Counted from the stretch's first letter, positions 1 through 9,398 are shown. The stretch is 64,000 bases of DNA from Beutenbergia cavernae DSM 12333 (GCF_000023105.1 NC_012669.1:1426001-1490000); one strand, 5' to 3'. Numbers and translations: made by a program. The notes: generated by a model from the sequence alone, not told the origin.

Positions 1-2
1 AC

Positions 3-701
3 CGCGTCAGTGCCACAGGGCACGTCTCGATCAGCGGTGACCTCGAGGTCATCGGCGACAACCTCACGAGCGCCGCGACTCTCACCCCGACGGGGTACGT
101 CGTCGAGGCGTCGCTGGTGCTCGACGGCGCCGCGACCAGCGTGCTCGCCGGCCTGGAGCTGCAGGTCAACGACGCCACCGACGGCGCACGCTCGTCCGTG
201 AGAACCTGGGCCGACCCGACCGGGCTGTCGTACCAGAACACCTCGCGCTGGGGCGTCGCGCGCCTGGCGGGGCGGGCGGTGCCAGCCTGCACGAGCACGG
301 TGACGGACGACGTGCGCGGACCGCTTGTGATCTCCGACGGCGTCACGTGCCTCGACGGTGCCGAGGTCCGCGGACCGGTCCTCGTGCGCACCGGCGCGAG
401 CCTGGTCGCTCGAACTGCGGAGATCCGTGGCCCCCTGGCCGTGAGCAGGGCCGGCGTGGTGCACCTCGAGGACGTGCGGGTGTCCGGGCCGATCGCCGTG
501 TCCGGCGCCGAGGTCCTGCGCCTGGACCGTGCTGACGTCCGCGGGCCCGTCGGCATCACCGGCGTGTCACACCTCGCCATCGTGTCCGGTTCTACGATCG
601 CCGGCCCGCTCGCGTGCTGGGGGAACGCGGCGACGCCCACCGACGACGGCGTGGCGAACGTCGTGCGCGGCCCGACCTTCGGGCAGTGCGCCGGGTTCTA
701 G
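3..701 (+). CDS. C-terminal part of a beta-helix-like repeat protein (5' end outside window)
   Basis: The frame is open from the window edge, so the true start lies upstream; about 232 residues are visible, ending at TAG 699-701. The last ~130 residues are short repeats of roughly 20 residues built around an [R/S]GP[VLI] turn (RGPLVISDG, RGPVLVRTG, RGPLAVSRAG, SGPIAVSGAE, RGPVGITG, AGPLACWG), as expected of a parallel beta-helix or bactofilin-like solenoid. Single cysteines occur in the N-terminal, middle and final repeats. No catalytic motif is seen. The gene overlaps the convergent Rv3235-like gene by 4 bp. The exact function is not recognised; a surface or exported repeat protein is the best guess. 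Confidence 0.6.
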   Translation, partial: RVSATGHVSISGDLEVIGDNLTSAATLTPTGYVVEASLVLDGAATSVLAGLELQVNDATDGARSSVRTWADPTGLSYQNTSRWGVARLAGRAVPACTSTVTDDVRGPLVISDGVTCLDGAEVRGPVLVRTGASLVARTAEIRGPLAVSRAGVVHLEDVRVSGPIAVSGAEVLRLDRADVRGPVGITGVSHLAIVSGSTIAGPLACWGNAATPTDDGVANVVRGPTFGQCAGF

Positions 702-1195
702 ATGATGTCGAGGGCCGTCGCCCGCCACCGGCCGCGATGGGCCTCCAGGCGGAGCGCGGCCGCGCGCACGCGCGTGCCGTCGTCAACAACGACGGCTGCC
801 TCGACGACGCCGCGCGCGACCTCGCACGTGCGCACCGCCCGGATCCGTGCATGCCGGGGCCGGCGCGGCCTGCCCTGTACGCGGATCGCGAGACCGGCTC
901 GCCGGGAGATCGACGCGTACAGCTCGAGCGTCATCCACCGGATGAGCTGCTGGGGCGGCCGGGCGCCTCTGAGCGCCTCGACGCACGCCGCGACGAGCGC
1001 CGCCGCCCAGCGTTCGGGATCGGGGAGTTCGGCCGTGGCGGGGTCGGGTGCAGGGGGCGACGCCGTGCCCGGCGCCCGCAGCCGGTCCCACTCGCCGCGA
1101 TCGAGCTCCGGGACGGGCCGCAGCGGCGGCGCCTCCGCCGGCGGGACCAGGCGGCCGGCCTCGTCGGGGTCGATCCCCCAGGCGATCGCGCTCAT
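698..1195 (-). CDS. Rv3235-family (DUF6459-like) protein
   Basis: The protein has 165 residues. A Pro-rich first ~50 residues is followed by a compact domain with WAAALVAACVEALRGARPPQQLIRWM and a C-terminal beta stretch ending WRATALDII. This organisation is that of the actinobacterial Rv3235 family, which usually lies near secA; its biochemical role is unknown. The start overlaps the stop of the upstream LysM gene by 4 bp (ATGA type), so the two are probably translationally coupled. No signal peptide or membrane segment is seen. Confidence 0.75.
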   Translation of the reverse strand: MSAIAWGIDPDEAGRLVPPAEAPPLRPVPELDRGEWDRLRAPGTASPPAPDPATAELPDPERWAAALVAACVEALRGARPPQQLIRWMTLELYASISRRAGLAIRVQGRPRRPRHARIRAVRTCEVARGVVEAAVVVDDGTRVRAAALRLEAHRGRWRATALDII

Positions 1196-2127
1196 CGGTC
1201 CGCCTCCGGCACGACGAGGACCTGACCCGGGAGGATGAGGTCCGGATCGTCACCGACGACGGCGCGGTTCGCCTCGAACCAGCGCGGCCACGCTGCGGCG
1301 ACGTCGGCGTCCTCGGCTCCGGCGGGCAACGCCTGCTCGGCGATCTCCCACAGCGACTCGCCGGCGGCGACGACGTGCGTCGGCGCAGCTCGTTCGGCGC
1401 CGTGCGAGGTCGCACGCGCTCCCGGCGGGACGCCCTCGGTGGCGGACGGCGTCGGCTCCGCACCGTCCGGCGACGGCGCACCGCTGAGCGCCGGGCCGGT
1501 GGAGGCGCCGCGCCCGTCCTGCGGTGGCGAGGCGGCGGGTCCGGGCGACGGCGCCGGGATCGACGGACCGGACGGTTGCCCGTCCTTGCCGTCGACCTGC
1601 CCGTGCGCGTCGTTCGAGGGTGCTGGTGACGGATCGGACGGGATGTAGCCGACGTCGTCGGGTGGCGCCTCCGAGGCCGGGAACGGTGCGGACCCGACGT
1701 TCCCGCCGACGGCGCTCGCGGCCGGAGCGAGGAAGAGTCCGGTGCCGACGGTGGCGGCGATCCCGAGGCCGAGCGCACCGCGCATCGCGGGCGGTCCCCA
1801 GCGCCGCAGGGCGCGTTCGCCGCTGCGCCACGCGCGTCCCGCCGCTCGAGCCGACCATCCGACGGCGCTGACGACTGCGGCCACGGCGTACCAGGCGGCG
1901 ACCGCTGATCCGACGGCGACGGCCGCGGCGCCCACGAGGGAGTCCACGGATCGCCGCCCCTGGATCAGGTCCAGACCGCGGGACGCCAGCACCGTGGCGA
2001 GGACGGCCATGGCCACCGCGAGTGCGGCGAACGCGATGGCCCGGACGACGGCGTCGGCCGCGCTCGCGGTGTGCCCGGGACCCTGCACGGGCTCGGGACG
2101 GAGTGGTGGGCTGGTCCGCACGGTCAT
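1192..2127 (-). CDS. membrane-anchored LysM-domain protein
   Basis: The protein has about 311 residues. Three hydrophobic stretches lie in the first half (AIAFAALAVAMAVLATVLA, AAAVAVGSAVAAWYAVAAVV and a segment near GLGIAATVGTGLFLAPAA). A long Pro/Ser/Asp-rich linker follows, then a C-terminal LysM module (THVVAAGESLWEIAEQ ... LILPGQVLVVP). LysM binds peptidoglycan or chitin GlcNAc chains, so the C-terminus is probably outside the membrane. The ATG at 2127 was chosen because GAAGGGGG lies just upstream; an in-frame ATG at 2172 has no such site. It is coupled to the Rv3235-like gene by a 4-bp overlap. Confidence 0.75.
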   Translation of the reverse strand: MTVRTSPPLRPEPVQGPGHTASAADAVVRAIAFAALAVAMAVLATVLASRGLDLIQGRRSVDSLVGAAAVAVGSAVAAWYAVAAVVSAVGWSARAAGRAWRSGERALRRWGPPAMRGALGLGIAATVGTGLFLAPAASAVGGNVGSAPFPASEAPPDDVGYIPSDPSPAPSNDAHGQVDGKDGQPSGPSIPAPSPGPAASPPQDGRGASTGPALSGAPSPDGAEPTPSATEGVPPGARATSHGAERAAPTHVVAAGESLWEIAEQALPAGAEDADVAAAWPRWFEANRAVVGDDPDLILPGQVLVVPEADR

Positions 2128-2237
2128 GATGACCCCCTTCGCATCCGATGATGATGCATCGTGACATTTCATGTCAGATCGTGCAAGAGGGTGCTCGAAT
2201 GCGACCTGCGGATGCGGCGTCGTCGTACGCTGCGGGG

Positions 2238-2756
2238 ATGCGGTGGGAGGACCTGTTCGCGGATCTCGACGCGCAGCTCGCCGCGGCGCACGAGCAGGAG
2301 TCCGAGGACGAGATCGCCGACCTCGCGCGCGCCGAGGCGGCCACGACCCGGTTCGCCGACCGGCTACGGGCGCGACGCGGGCGTCAGCTCGGCCTGCGGC
2401 TCAGGGACGGCAGCACGGTTCAGGGCACGGTGGTCGACGTCGCCCCGGCCTGGGTCCTCCTCGGCGAGGGCGAGCGACGGGTCCTCGTGCCGACGGACGC
2501 CGTCGTGACGGCGGCGCCGCTGGACGTCGTCGCTCCCGAGGCGGGGGCGATCGAGAGCCGCCTGGGACTGGCGCACGCACTGCGAGCGATCGCGGGCGAC
2601 GGCCGTCGGCTCAAGGTGACGACGGCAGCCGGTGACCTCGTCGGACACCTCGAGAGGGTGGGCGCCGATCACGTTGACCTGCGCCTCGACCGGGCCGACC
2701 TCGCCGGGGACGTCCTTGCGCTCCCGTTCTCGGCCCTGATCGCCGTCGGGTCCTGA
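2238..2756 (+). CDS. conserved actinobacterial protein of unknown function
   Basis: The protein has 172 residues starting at MRWEDLFADLDAQLAAA. An acidic, Ala-rich N-terminal helix is followed by two beta-rich blocks (GLRLRDGSTVQGTVVDVAPAW and KVTTAAGDLVGHLERVGADHV) that look like duplicated small barrel (Sm/SH3-like) folds. The ATG at 2238 follows GCGGGG and fits the conserved-looking start; in-frame starts from 2148 would overlap the divergent LysM promoter. There is no recognisable enzyme motif. It ends 1 bp before the convergent BldC-like gene. Confidence 0.6.
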   Translation: MRWEDLFADLDAQLAAAHEQESEDEIADLARAEAATTRFADRLRARRGRQLGLRLRDGSTVQGTVVDVAPAWVLLGEGERRVLVPTDAVVTAAPLDVVAPEAGAIESRLGLAHALRAIAGDGRRLKVTTAAGDLVGHLERVGADHVDLRLDRADLAGDVLALPFSALIAVGS

Positions 2757-2757
2757 G

Positions 2758-2967
2758 CTAGCCCTCGCGGGGTGAGCCGTGCCGCTCGTCGGCGAGCTCG
2801 TACATGCGCTGGATGTACGCCTCGAGCTCGACGTCCTCGACCCGCCACATGCCCTTGCCGCCGACCTGGATGCCGCGCAGCTCGCCGCTCCGCAGCAGGG
2901 CGCGCACCTGCGGGGCGTTGACGTTGAGGATCTCCGCGACGTCCGCGAGCGTGAGGAACCTGGGCAT
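2758..2967 (-). CDS. small BldC/MerR-type helix-turn-helix protein
   Basis: A 69-residue single-domain DNA-binding protein. LTLADVAEILNVNAPQVRALL is a helix-turn-helix, followed by the wing sequence GELRGIQVGGKGMWRVE and a short C-terminal helix. This is the excisionase/BldC-like winged-helix fold; members of this size in actinobacteria act as small transcriptional regulators. The start is the ATG at 2967. It is transcribed divergently from the SAF-domain gene, with about 150 bp between them, so it may control that gene; this is inferred from position only. Confidence 0.8.
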   Translation of the reverse strand: MPRFLTLADVAEILNVNAPQVRALLRSGELRGIQVGGKGMWRVEDVELEAYIQRMYELADERHGSPREG

Positions 2968-3118
2968 GCGGTCAGTCTCCCATCGACGGGGATGCGACGG
3001 CGGGAGCGGTGCCGTGCTGTGGACAACCGGTCGGGCGTCGACGGTTCGGGTGTGGAAACCCGCCACGAGCCGGCGAAGGACTTGGCACGATGGCGTGCAG
3101 CAGCAGGGAGGTTGCACC

Positions 3119-3778
3119 ATGACGACGACGGAGACCCGGCCCACCTGGCACGAGGGCACCACGACCCGCGTGCGTCGGCCGAGCTGGCGCGACCCGAGGC
3201 TCGGCGTCGGGCTGCTGCTCGTCGCCGCCTCGGTGGCGCTCGGGACCTGGGCGGTGCAGGCGGCCGACGAGTCGGTCGCCGTGTATGCGGCGACGGACGA
3301 CCTCGCGCCCGGTGACCGGCTCGACGCGGACGACCTGACGGTCCGGCAGATCCGCTGGGACGGCGAGGGTGGCACGTACCTCCTGGCCGAGGACGGCGTG
3401 CCCGACGACGTGGTCGTGACCCGACCGGTCGGCGCCGGCGAGCTCGTCCCCTCCTCCGCCACCGGCCCGGCCGACGCGGTCGACACCCGCCCGGTCGCGA
3501 TGCCGGTGCCGGCCGGTTCGGGGATCGGCGCCGGTGTGCACGTGGACGTGTGGGCGGTCCCGCCGAGCTCGACAGGCGACGACGGCGACGAGGCGGCCGT
3601 CCCCGAGCTCGTCGTCGAGAACGTCCTCGTCGCCAGCGTGACCGAGGACGACACGCTGTTCGCGTCCTCGAGCGGCCAGGTCGCCCGGGTGCTCGTGCCC
3701 GCCGACCAGGTCGGCGACGTCCTCGCCGTCACGGCGGCCGGCGGATCCACGCTCATCGTCGAACGGCCGGGCGGATGA
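3119..3778 (+). CDS. SAF-domain (RcpC/CpaB-like) membrane-anchored protein
   Basis: The protein has 219 residues: a cytoplasmic N-terminus (~25 aa), one membrane anchor (LGVGLLLVAASVALGTWAV) and then an SAF domain (VYAATDDLAPGDRLDADDL). This resembles the Flp-pilus protein RcpC/CpaB, which acts outside the membrane in secretin assembly. The ATG at 3119 has GGGAGG 8 nt upstream. The next gene, a CpaE-like ATPase, starts 25 bp downstream, which supports a tad/Flp-type relationship, but no pilin, CpaF ATPase or TadB/C gene is in view. Confidence 0.75.
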   Translation: MTTTETRPTWHEGTTTRVRRPSWRDPRLGVGLLLVAASVALGTWAVQAADESVAVYAATDDLAPGDRLDADDLTVRQIRWDGEGGTYLLAEDGVPDDVVVTRPVGAGELVPSSATGPADAVDTRPVAMPVPAGSGIGAGVHVDVWAVPPSSTGDDGDEAAVPELVVENVLVASVTEDDTLFASSSGQVARVLVPADQVGDVLAVTAAGGSTLIVERPGG

Positions 3779-3803
3779 GCCGGGCGCACGTTCGAGGCGC
3801 GCC

Positions 3804-5129
3804 ATGAGCTCGACCGGGGTGCTCGTCCTGCTGCGCGGACCGCTGGAGCCGGACGTCGTCGCGGGCATCGACAGGTCCACGGCAGGGCTCCGGGTGGTCC
3901 GGCGGTGCGCCGACGTGGCGGAGGCTCTCGCGGCGGCCGACGCCGGGCTCGGCCTGCTGGCCGTGATCGAGACCTCCGCTCCCGGCGTCGACCGGACGGT
4001 GGTGGCGCGCCTCGCCCGCAGCCACGTGCGGACCGTGCTGCTCGCGGACGACGACGACCTCCCGCGTGCCGCGGGGCTCGGTGGGGCGGCGGTCGTCGCG
4101 GCGACCGGCGGGACGGTCGCCGACCGGGTCGTCGAGGCGCTGCGCGCGGTGGGCGAGGAGGCGCTCGCCCCATCCGGTCCCGACCCGACGCTCCCGACCC
4201 TGCCCACCGCCGTCCGTCGCCCGGTCCCTGGCCAGGACGCGCCGCCGGAGCCTTTGGCGGGCCGCCCGGGCGGCGGCGGGCTGGTCGCGGTCTGGGGGAC
4301 GCACGGCGCACCCGGCCGGTCGACGGTGGCGGTGAACGTCGCCACGGAGCTCGCGCGCGCCGGCGAGTCCACGCTGCTCGTCGACGCGGACACGACCGCG
4401 CCGGCGCTGTCCCAGGTGCTCGGCGTGCTCGACGAGTCAGCGGGGCTCGCGGCGGCCTGCCGGGCCGCGAGCCTGGGCACGCTCGACCCGCTCGCGCTCA
4501 GCCGGTGGTGCCCGGTGCTCGAGCCGCGGTTGCGCTTCTGCTCCGGCCTCACGCGCGCGGACCGGTGGCGTGAGCTCGCTCCCGCCGCGCTCGACGTCGT
4601 GTGGCGGGTCGCGCGCGAGCTCGCCCGCTGGGTGGTCGTCGACTGCGCGGCGGGACTCGGCGACGACGGCCCGCGCGGGTTCGGCGCGCCGTCCCGCGCC
4701 GCGGCGACGCAGGCGACGCTCGCCGCCGCGGACGTCGTGCTCGTCGTGGGCTCCGCCGACCCGGTGGGAGTGCGCCGCCTCGTCCACGCCTGGTCGGAGC
4801 TCGAGGACACGGCCGCCGAGTCAGGCGCCCAGCGGCGCGTGGTCATGACGAAGCTGCGACCCGGCGCCGCCGGCCCTCGGCCGGCAGACGCGGTCACGGA
4901 GGCCCTCGTCCGCTTCGCGGGCGTCGTGCCGGCGGCGCTGGTCCCGGACGACCGAGCAGCGCTCGACGGCGCCCTCATGGCCGGGCTCGCGCTCGCCGAG
5001 CACGCGCCGCGGTCACCCGCTCGGGTCGCGCTGCGCGACGTGGCGCTGGGCCTCCTGCCGCCCGACGCGGCGTCGGCGGTGCCGCGGGAGGGCCGGCGGC
5101 GGCGCGCCGTCGCCCTCACGCCGCGATGA
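3804..5129 (+). CDS. CpaE-like P-loop ATPase (ParA/MinD superfamily)
   Basis: The protein has 441 residues. A receiver-like N-terminal region of ~130 residues is followed by a ParA/MinD-type domain. The deviant Walker A is WGTHGAPGRSTVAVNVATEL, and LLVDADTTAPALSQVLG follows as the switch/Walker A' region; VVVDCAAGLGDD is the Walker B. The usual Walker A lysine (GKS/GKT) is replaced by arginine (GRST), as in several CpaE-like proteins. It probably positions an Flp-type secretion or pilus apparatus at the membrane together with the SAF protein just upstream. Its 3' end overlaps the convergent next gene by 14 bp. Confidence 0.75.
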   Translation: MSSTGVLVLLRGPLEPDVVAGIDRSTAGLRVVRRCADVAEALAAADAGLGLLAVIETSAPGVDRTVVARLARSHVRTVLLADDDDLPRAAGLGGAAVVAATGGTVADRVVEALRAVGEEALAPSGPDPTLPTLPTAVRRPVPGQDAPPEPLAGRPGGGGLVAVWGTHGAPGRSTVAVNVATELARAGESTLLVDADTTAPALSQVLGVLDESAGLAAACRAASLGTLDPLALSRWCPVLEPRLRFCSGLTRADRWRELAPAALDVVWRVARELARWVVVDCAAGLGDDGPRGFGAPSRAAATQATLAAADVVLVVGSADPVGVRRLVHAWSELEDTAAESGAQRRVVMTKLRPGAAGPRPADAVTEALVRFAGVVPAALVPDDRAALDGALMAGLALAEHAPRSPARVALRDVALGLLPPDAASAVPREGRRRRAVALTPR

Positions 5130-5640
5130 GCAGGGCGAGGACGGCGGTGTCGACGTCGCGCGCCGGGTCGACGGCGGTACGGGTCCTCGTCTCGGTCACG
5201 CCGCCGGTGCGGTCCGACCGCGCCCACGCCGCCCGGTGGTCCAGCCCGAGGTGGGGGAGGCCGGGCAGCAGCACGCAGCCGGAGGCGACGTCGCGGTCTG
5301 CCGCGGCCCGCGTCGGCGGCTCGTTCGGCGGGTGCAGCACGACGAGCCCGGGAGGCGGCGGCGAGAACTGGGCGGGCGCGAGGGCGTGCTCGCCGACGAC
5401 GTGCCCCTCGGCCAGCACGAGTCCGACCGTCCCGGGCTGAGGCTCCTCGGGCAGCTCCTCGCGCACCCGGAACACCGTGCTGTGCTCCAGCATCCCGGGT
5501 ACGGCGGCGAAGCGGACGGCGAGGAGCAGGAACTCGGCCCACTCGTCGGTGGAGTCCGGCCACCGGTTCCCCAGGACGAAGCCCGCCAGCTCGTGCCCGG
5601 CTCGCAGCGCGACGACCTCCACGGGTCCACGAGGGTCCAT
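5116..5640 (-). CDS. conserved hypothetical protein
   Basis: The protein has 174 residues starting MDPRGPVEVVALRAGHELAG; an excellent GGAGGT site precedes the ATG at 5640. The sequence is soluble-looking, with a well-conserved-looking core (GFVLGNRWPDSTDEWAEFLLLAVRF) and a Gly/Pro-rich middle (QFSPPPPGLVVLHPPNEPP). No signal peptide, membrane segment or catalytic motif is visible. It converges on the CpaE-like gene with a 14-bp overlap. The function is not recognised. Confidence 0.55.
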   Translation of the reverse strand: MDPRGPVEVVALRAGHELAGFVLGNRWPDSTDEWAEFLLLAVRFAAVPGMLEHSTVFRVREELPEEPQPGTVGLVLAEGHVVGEHALAPAQFSPPPPGLVVLHPPNEPPTRAAADRDVASGCVLLPGLPHLGLDHRAAWARSDRTGGVTETRTRTAVDPARDVDTAVLALLIAA

Positions 5641-5781
5641 GCGCCACCTCCGGGTCCTTCGGGTGCCCGCACGCTCCGAGCCGGTCCGGGGCGAGACGCG
5701 GGCACCTGAGGCACCATTCTCCTCCTCCGCGCGCGGATCGTCGCGCGGCACGCCAGCTCCTCGCGCGGCACACTGTGGCCC

Positions 5782-6243
5782 ATGCGCGTCTACCTGCCGG
5801 CCTCGGCCCGTGACCTCGCCGCCCCGGACGGGCCGCCCGTGGGGACCTCCGCCCACGCCGTCACGCCCGCGTTGCGGGCGGCGCTCCCGGACGAGGACAC
5901 CGAAGGGCTGGAGCTCGCGGCCCTGCTGGCCGCGGCGGACGCGAGCATCGCGCTGGTCGCGGAGCGCGGCGACGTGCCCCGCCGGGTCGTGGTGGCGGCC
6001 GACGTCCCCGACGCCGAGGTGTCCGGGGAGGCGCCGCAGGACGCGCTGCCCAGCGCCGTCGTCGTCCACGCCCTCCCGTGGAACGACGTGGTGAGCATCC
6101 ACGTGGACGACGCCGACGCGCGCGAGGACGTCGCGGCCGCGGCGGCCGGGGACGACGACGCGTTCGAGCGGGCGGCCGAGCGCGACCTGTTGTGGTTCGA
6201 CGTCGTCGAACGGGGAGACCTGGCCGCGGAGCTGTCCGGCTGA
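5782..6243 (+). CDS. DUF6912-like small acidic protein
   Basis: A 153-residue, strongly acidic protein beginning MRVYLPASARDLAAPDG. The conserved features are a ferredoxin-like start (RVYLPA), an ALVAERGDVPRRVVVAADVPDA strand pair and the C-terminal WFDVVERGDL. I associate this pattern with the actinobacterial DUF6912 family; the role is unknown. The gene lies 15 bp before the convergent end of hisN. Confidence 0.65.
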   Translation: MRVYLPASARDLAAPDGPPVGTSAHAVTPALRAALPDEDTEGLELAALLAAADASIALVAERGDVPRRVVVAADVPDAEVSGEAPQDALPSAVVVHALPWNDVVSIHVDDADAREDVAAAAAGDDDAFERAAERDLLWFDVVERGDLAAELSG

Positions 6244-6258
6244 CGACCGGCGCCTGGC

Positions 6259-7083
6259 TCAGCGCGGCCGGGGCGTGAGGCGGCGGAGCACGTCGGCGTG
6301 GAGCAGGCCGTTGGTCGCGACGGCGGACCCGCCGAACGGGCCGTCCTCGCCCGCGAGCGACGTGAAGGACCCGCCGGCCTCCGTGACGATGGGCGCGAGG
6401 GCGGCCATGTCGTGCACGGCGAGCTCCGGCTCCGCGGCGATGTCCACGGCGCCCTCCGCGACGAGCATGTACGACCAGAAGTCGCCGTAGGCGCGCGTGC
6501 GCCAGCACGCGTCGTCGAGCTCGAGGAACTCGGGGAGCAGGCCGGCGGCGTGCCACTCGCCGAGCTCCGAGTACGAGAGCGACGCATCAGCGACGTCGGG
6601 TACCCCGGAGACCTGGATGCGCTGCGCCTTCGAGAGCGACCGGCCGGTCCAGGCGCCGGACCCGAGCGCGGCCCACCAGCGCCGGTCGAGCGCCGGCGCG
6701 CTGACGAGCCCGAGGACGGGCTCGCCGTCGTCGACGAGAGCGATGAGCGTCGCCCACACCGGGACGCCGCGCAGGTAGTTCTTCGTCCCGTCGATCGGGT
6801 CGACGATCCACTGGCGCTGACCTCGGCCCGTGGAGCCGAACTCCTCGCCCAGCACGGCGTCCCGGGGTCGGGCCCGCCCGAGCTGCCCGCGGATCATCTC
6901 CTCCGCCGAACGGTCCGCGTCGGTGACCGGGGTGTCGTCCGGCTTCGTCGTGACCTCGAGGTCGAGGGCGCGGAAGCGCGACAGCGTGTGGGCGTCGACC
7001 TGGTCCGCGATGACGTGCGCGAACCTGAGGTCGTCGTCGTACCGGGGGCGCGCAGCGCCGAGCCGCGTCGGGCCTGTGGTCAT
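6259..7083 (-). CDS. hisN: histidinol-phosphatase of the inositol monophosphatase family
   Basis: The protein has 274 residues and hydrolyses L-histidinol phosphate in histidine biosynthesis. The IMPase metal sites are present: DTPVTDADRSAEE, GEEFG (metal-binding Glu) and WIVDPIDGTKNYLRG (DxxDGT), with VHDMAALAPIVTEAGG near the C-terminus. Length and motifs fit actinobacterial HisN; a related inositol-phosphate phosphatase is the alternative. It forms a tight minus-strand run with rsgA and aroA upstream (9-bp gap to rsgA). Confidence 0.88.
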   Translation of the reverse strand: MTTGPTRLGAARPRYDDDLRFAHVIADQVDAHTLSRFRALDLEVTTKPDDTPVTDADRSAEEMIRGQLGRARPRDAVLGEEFGSTGRGQRQWIVDPIDGTKNYLRGVPVWATLIALVDDGEPVLGLVSAPALDRRWWAALGSGAWTGRSLSKAQRIQVSGVPDVADASLSYSELGEWHAAGLLPEFLELDDACWRTRAYGDFWSYMLVAEGAVDIAAEPELAVHDMAALAPIVTEAGGSFTSLAGEDGPFGGSAVATNGLLHADVLRRLTPRPR

Positions 7084-7092
7084 GGGCGAACG

Positions 7093-8097
7093 CTACTCGT
7101 CGCCGCCGCTCCGATGGGCGAGCAACCGCCGGAAGGACACCACGCGGGCCTCTCCGCGAGGCCCCGCCTCGCCGGAAGCGATCCAGTCGTCGAGGGCGCA
7201 GTCGGGCGCGTCGGCGAGGTGGGTGCAGCCCCGCGGGCACTCCCGGGCGACCTCGGCGAGGTCGGCGAACGCGGCGAGCAGGTCCTCCTCGCGGACGTGG
7301 GCGAGGCCGAACGAGCGCACGCCCGGCGTGTCGATGACCCAGCCGCCGCCGGGCAGCGCGAGCGCGACGGCGGAGGTGGACGTGTGCCGGCCTCGCCCCG
7401 TGACGTCGTTGACGCGACCGACCGCGCGGTCGGCGTCCGGCACGAGCGCGTTGACGAGCGTCGACTTGCCGACGCCGGAGTGGCCGATGAGCACCGACGT
7501 GCGCCCGGTGAGCGCGTCCCGTACCTCGTCGAGGCCGACGATCGTCTCGCCCTCCCGCCGCGTCACGACGGCGGGGACGTCGAGCGGCGTGTACTGCTCG
7601 AGGAACGGCCCCGGCTCGGCGAGGTCGGCCTTCGTCAGGCACAGGAGGGCGTCCATGTCGGCGTCGTACGCCGCGACCAGACACCTGTCGACCATCCGGG
7701 CGCGCGGCTCCGGGTCCGCGAGAGCGGTGACGATCACGAGCTGGTCGGCGTTCGCGACAACGACCCGCTCGACGGCGTCGATGTCGTCGGCGCTGCGCCG
7801 CAGCGCCGTGCGCCGCGGCGTGACCCGCACGATCCGTGCGAGGCTCCCCGGCGCTCCGGAGGTGTCGCCGACGACGGCGACGTCGTCCCCGACGACGACG
7901 CTCGCCCGGCCGAGCTCGCGGGCCTTCATCGCGACGACGTCGCGCCCGTCGACGAGCACGTCGTACCGGCCGCGGTTCACGCCGACGACGAAGCCGCGGG
8001 CGGCGTCGTCGTGCGCGGGGCGCTGCTTGGTGCGCGGGCGGCTGCCGCGCCGGCTCGGACGGATCCGGATGTCGGACTCGTCGAGGTGGCGCGTCAC
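7093..8097 (-). CDS. rsgA: ribosome small-subunit-dependent GTPase A
   Basis: The protein has 334 residues and acts late in 30S subunit maturation. It shows the circularly permuted GTPase order: an OB-fold N-terminus ([13 protein letters not shown]), then TKADL (G4), [14 protein letters not shown] (G1), [10 protein letters not shown] (G3) and a C-terminal zinc region [14 protein letters not shown] (Cys-Cys-His-Cys). The GTG start at 8097 overlaps the aroA stop as GTGA, so it is coupled to aroA. Confidence 0.93.
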   Translation of the reverse strand: MTRHLDESDIRIRPSRRGSRPRTKQRPAHDDAARGFVVGVNRGRYDVLVDGRDVVAMKARELGRASVVVGDDVAVVGDTSGAPGSLARIVRVTPRRTALRRSADDIDAVERVVVANADQLVIVTALADPEPRARMVDRCLVAAYDADMDALLCLTKADLAEPGPFLEQYTPLDVPAVVTRREGETIVGLDEVRDALTGRTSVLIGHSGVGKSTLVNALVPDADRAVGRVNDVTGRGRHTSTSAVALALPGGGWVIDTPGVRSFGLAHVREEDLLAAFADLAEVARECPRGCTHLADAPDCALDDWIASGEAGPRGEARVVSFRRLLAHRSGGDE

Positions 8098-9398
8098 CGG
8101 GCGTGCCCGGCCGATCCCACCATCCGCCCCCACATCGACGGGAAGTCCGGGAGCGTCTTCGCCGTGGTCGCGACGTCGTCCACCTCGATGCCGGGAACCG
8201 CGAGACCCAGGACGGCGCCGAACGTCGCCATCCGGTGGTCGTCGTAGCTGCGCACCCGACCGCCGTGCAGGTCTGCCGGCCGGATCACGAGACCGTCCGG
8301 CGTCTCCTCGGCATCGCCGCCCAGCCGCGTGATCTCGGCGACCAGCGCGGCCAGCCGGTCGGTCTCGTGCCCACGCAGGTGCGCGACGCCGCGGATCGTC
8401 GTCGGCGTCGTCGCGAGCGCGGCGAGCGCGGCGATCGTCGGTGTCAGCTCGCCGGCGGGCGAGAGGTCGGCGTCGATGCCGGTGACGACGCCGGTGCCGG
8501 TCACCTGGAGCACGTCGCCGTCGCGTCGCACGGTCCCGCCCATGCGCTCGAGCAGACCGGGGAGGAGGTCGCCCGGCTGGGTCGTGCGGGCCGGCCAGCG
8601 CGGGATCCGTACGCTGCCGCCGGCGGCGAGCGCCGCCGCCAGGAACGGCCCCGCGTTGGACAGGTCGGGTTCGACGACGACGTCGCCCGGCCGGATCGGC
8701 CCGGGAGTCACCACCCAGTGGCCGGGTTCCGGCACGTCGACGCCGACGCCCGCCGCGCGCAGCAGGGCGACGGTCATGTCGATGTGCGGGACGCTCGGCA
8801 GGGTGGCGCCGACGTGACGCAGGTCCAGCCCGTCGGTGAACCGCGGTGCGGACAGCAGGAGCGCCGACACGAACTGGCTCGAGCCGGAGGCGTCGACGGT
8901 GAGCTGCCCACCCCGGACCGCCCCCGACGGGAGCACGGTGAACGGGAGGAAGCCGGGGGTGGCCGCGTCGTCGACGCCGACGCCGAGCGACCGCAGCGCG
9001 TCGAGGACGGGACCCATCGGCCGGTTCCGCGCGTACGGGTCGCCGTCGAACGACACCGGGGCGTCGGCGAGCGCTGCGACGACGGGGACGAAGCGCATCA
9101 CCGTTCCGGCGAGGCCGCCGTCGACGTGCCCGCCGCCGGTGACAGGCCCGGGGGTGACGGCGAGGTCGCCGCCGGGAAGCTCGACGATGCCGGTCCCGAG
9201 CGTGCGGAGCGCCGCGATCATGAGGGCGGAGTCGCGCGAGTGCAGCGGCGCGTGGATCGTGGTGGGCGCGTCGGCGAGCGCGGCGAGCACGAGGTGCCGG
9301 TTGGTGAGCGACTTCGAGCCGGGGACGTCGACGAGGGCGTCGATCGGTGCGCTCGGCGTCGGGGCAGGCCAGGCGTCGAGGTCGGGCGGGGCGCTCAT
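8094..9398 (-). CDS. aroA: 3-phosphoshikimate 1-carboxyvinyltransferase (EPSP synthase)
   Basis: The protein has 434 residues and joins shikimate-3-phosphate and PEP in the shikimate pathway. [21 protein letters not shown] is the N-terminal signature; [35 protein letters not shown] and [19 protein letters not shown] follow, and the C-terminus has [16 protein letters not shown]. It is the first gene of aroA-rsgA-hisN. The aroA-rsgA-near-sigR arrangement is also found around the sigH locus of mycobacteria. Confidence 0.95.
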   Translation of the reverse strand: MSAPPDLDAWPAPTPSAPIDALVDVPGSKSLTNRHLVLAALADAPTTIHAPLHSRDSALMIAALRTLGTGIVELPGGDLAVTPGPVTGGGHVDGGLAGTVMRFVPVVAALADAPVSFDGDPYARNRPMGPVLDALRSLGVGVDDAATPGFLPFTVLPSGAVRGGQLTVDASGSSQFVSALLLSAPRFTDGLDLRHVGATLPSVPHIDMTVALLRAAGVGVDVPEPGHWVVTPGPIRPGDVVVEPDLSNAGPFLAAALAAGGSVRIPRWPARTTQPGDLLPGLLERMGGTVRRDGDVLQVTGTGVVTGIDADLSPAGELTPTIAALAALATTPTTIRGVAHLRGHETDRLAALVAEITRLGGDAEETPDGLVIRPADLHGGRVRSYDDHRMATFGAVLGLAVPGIEVDDVATTAKTLPDFPSMWGRMVGSAGHAR

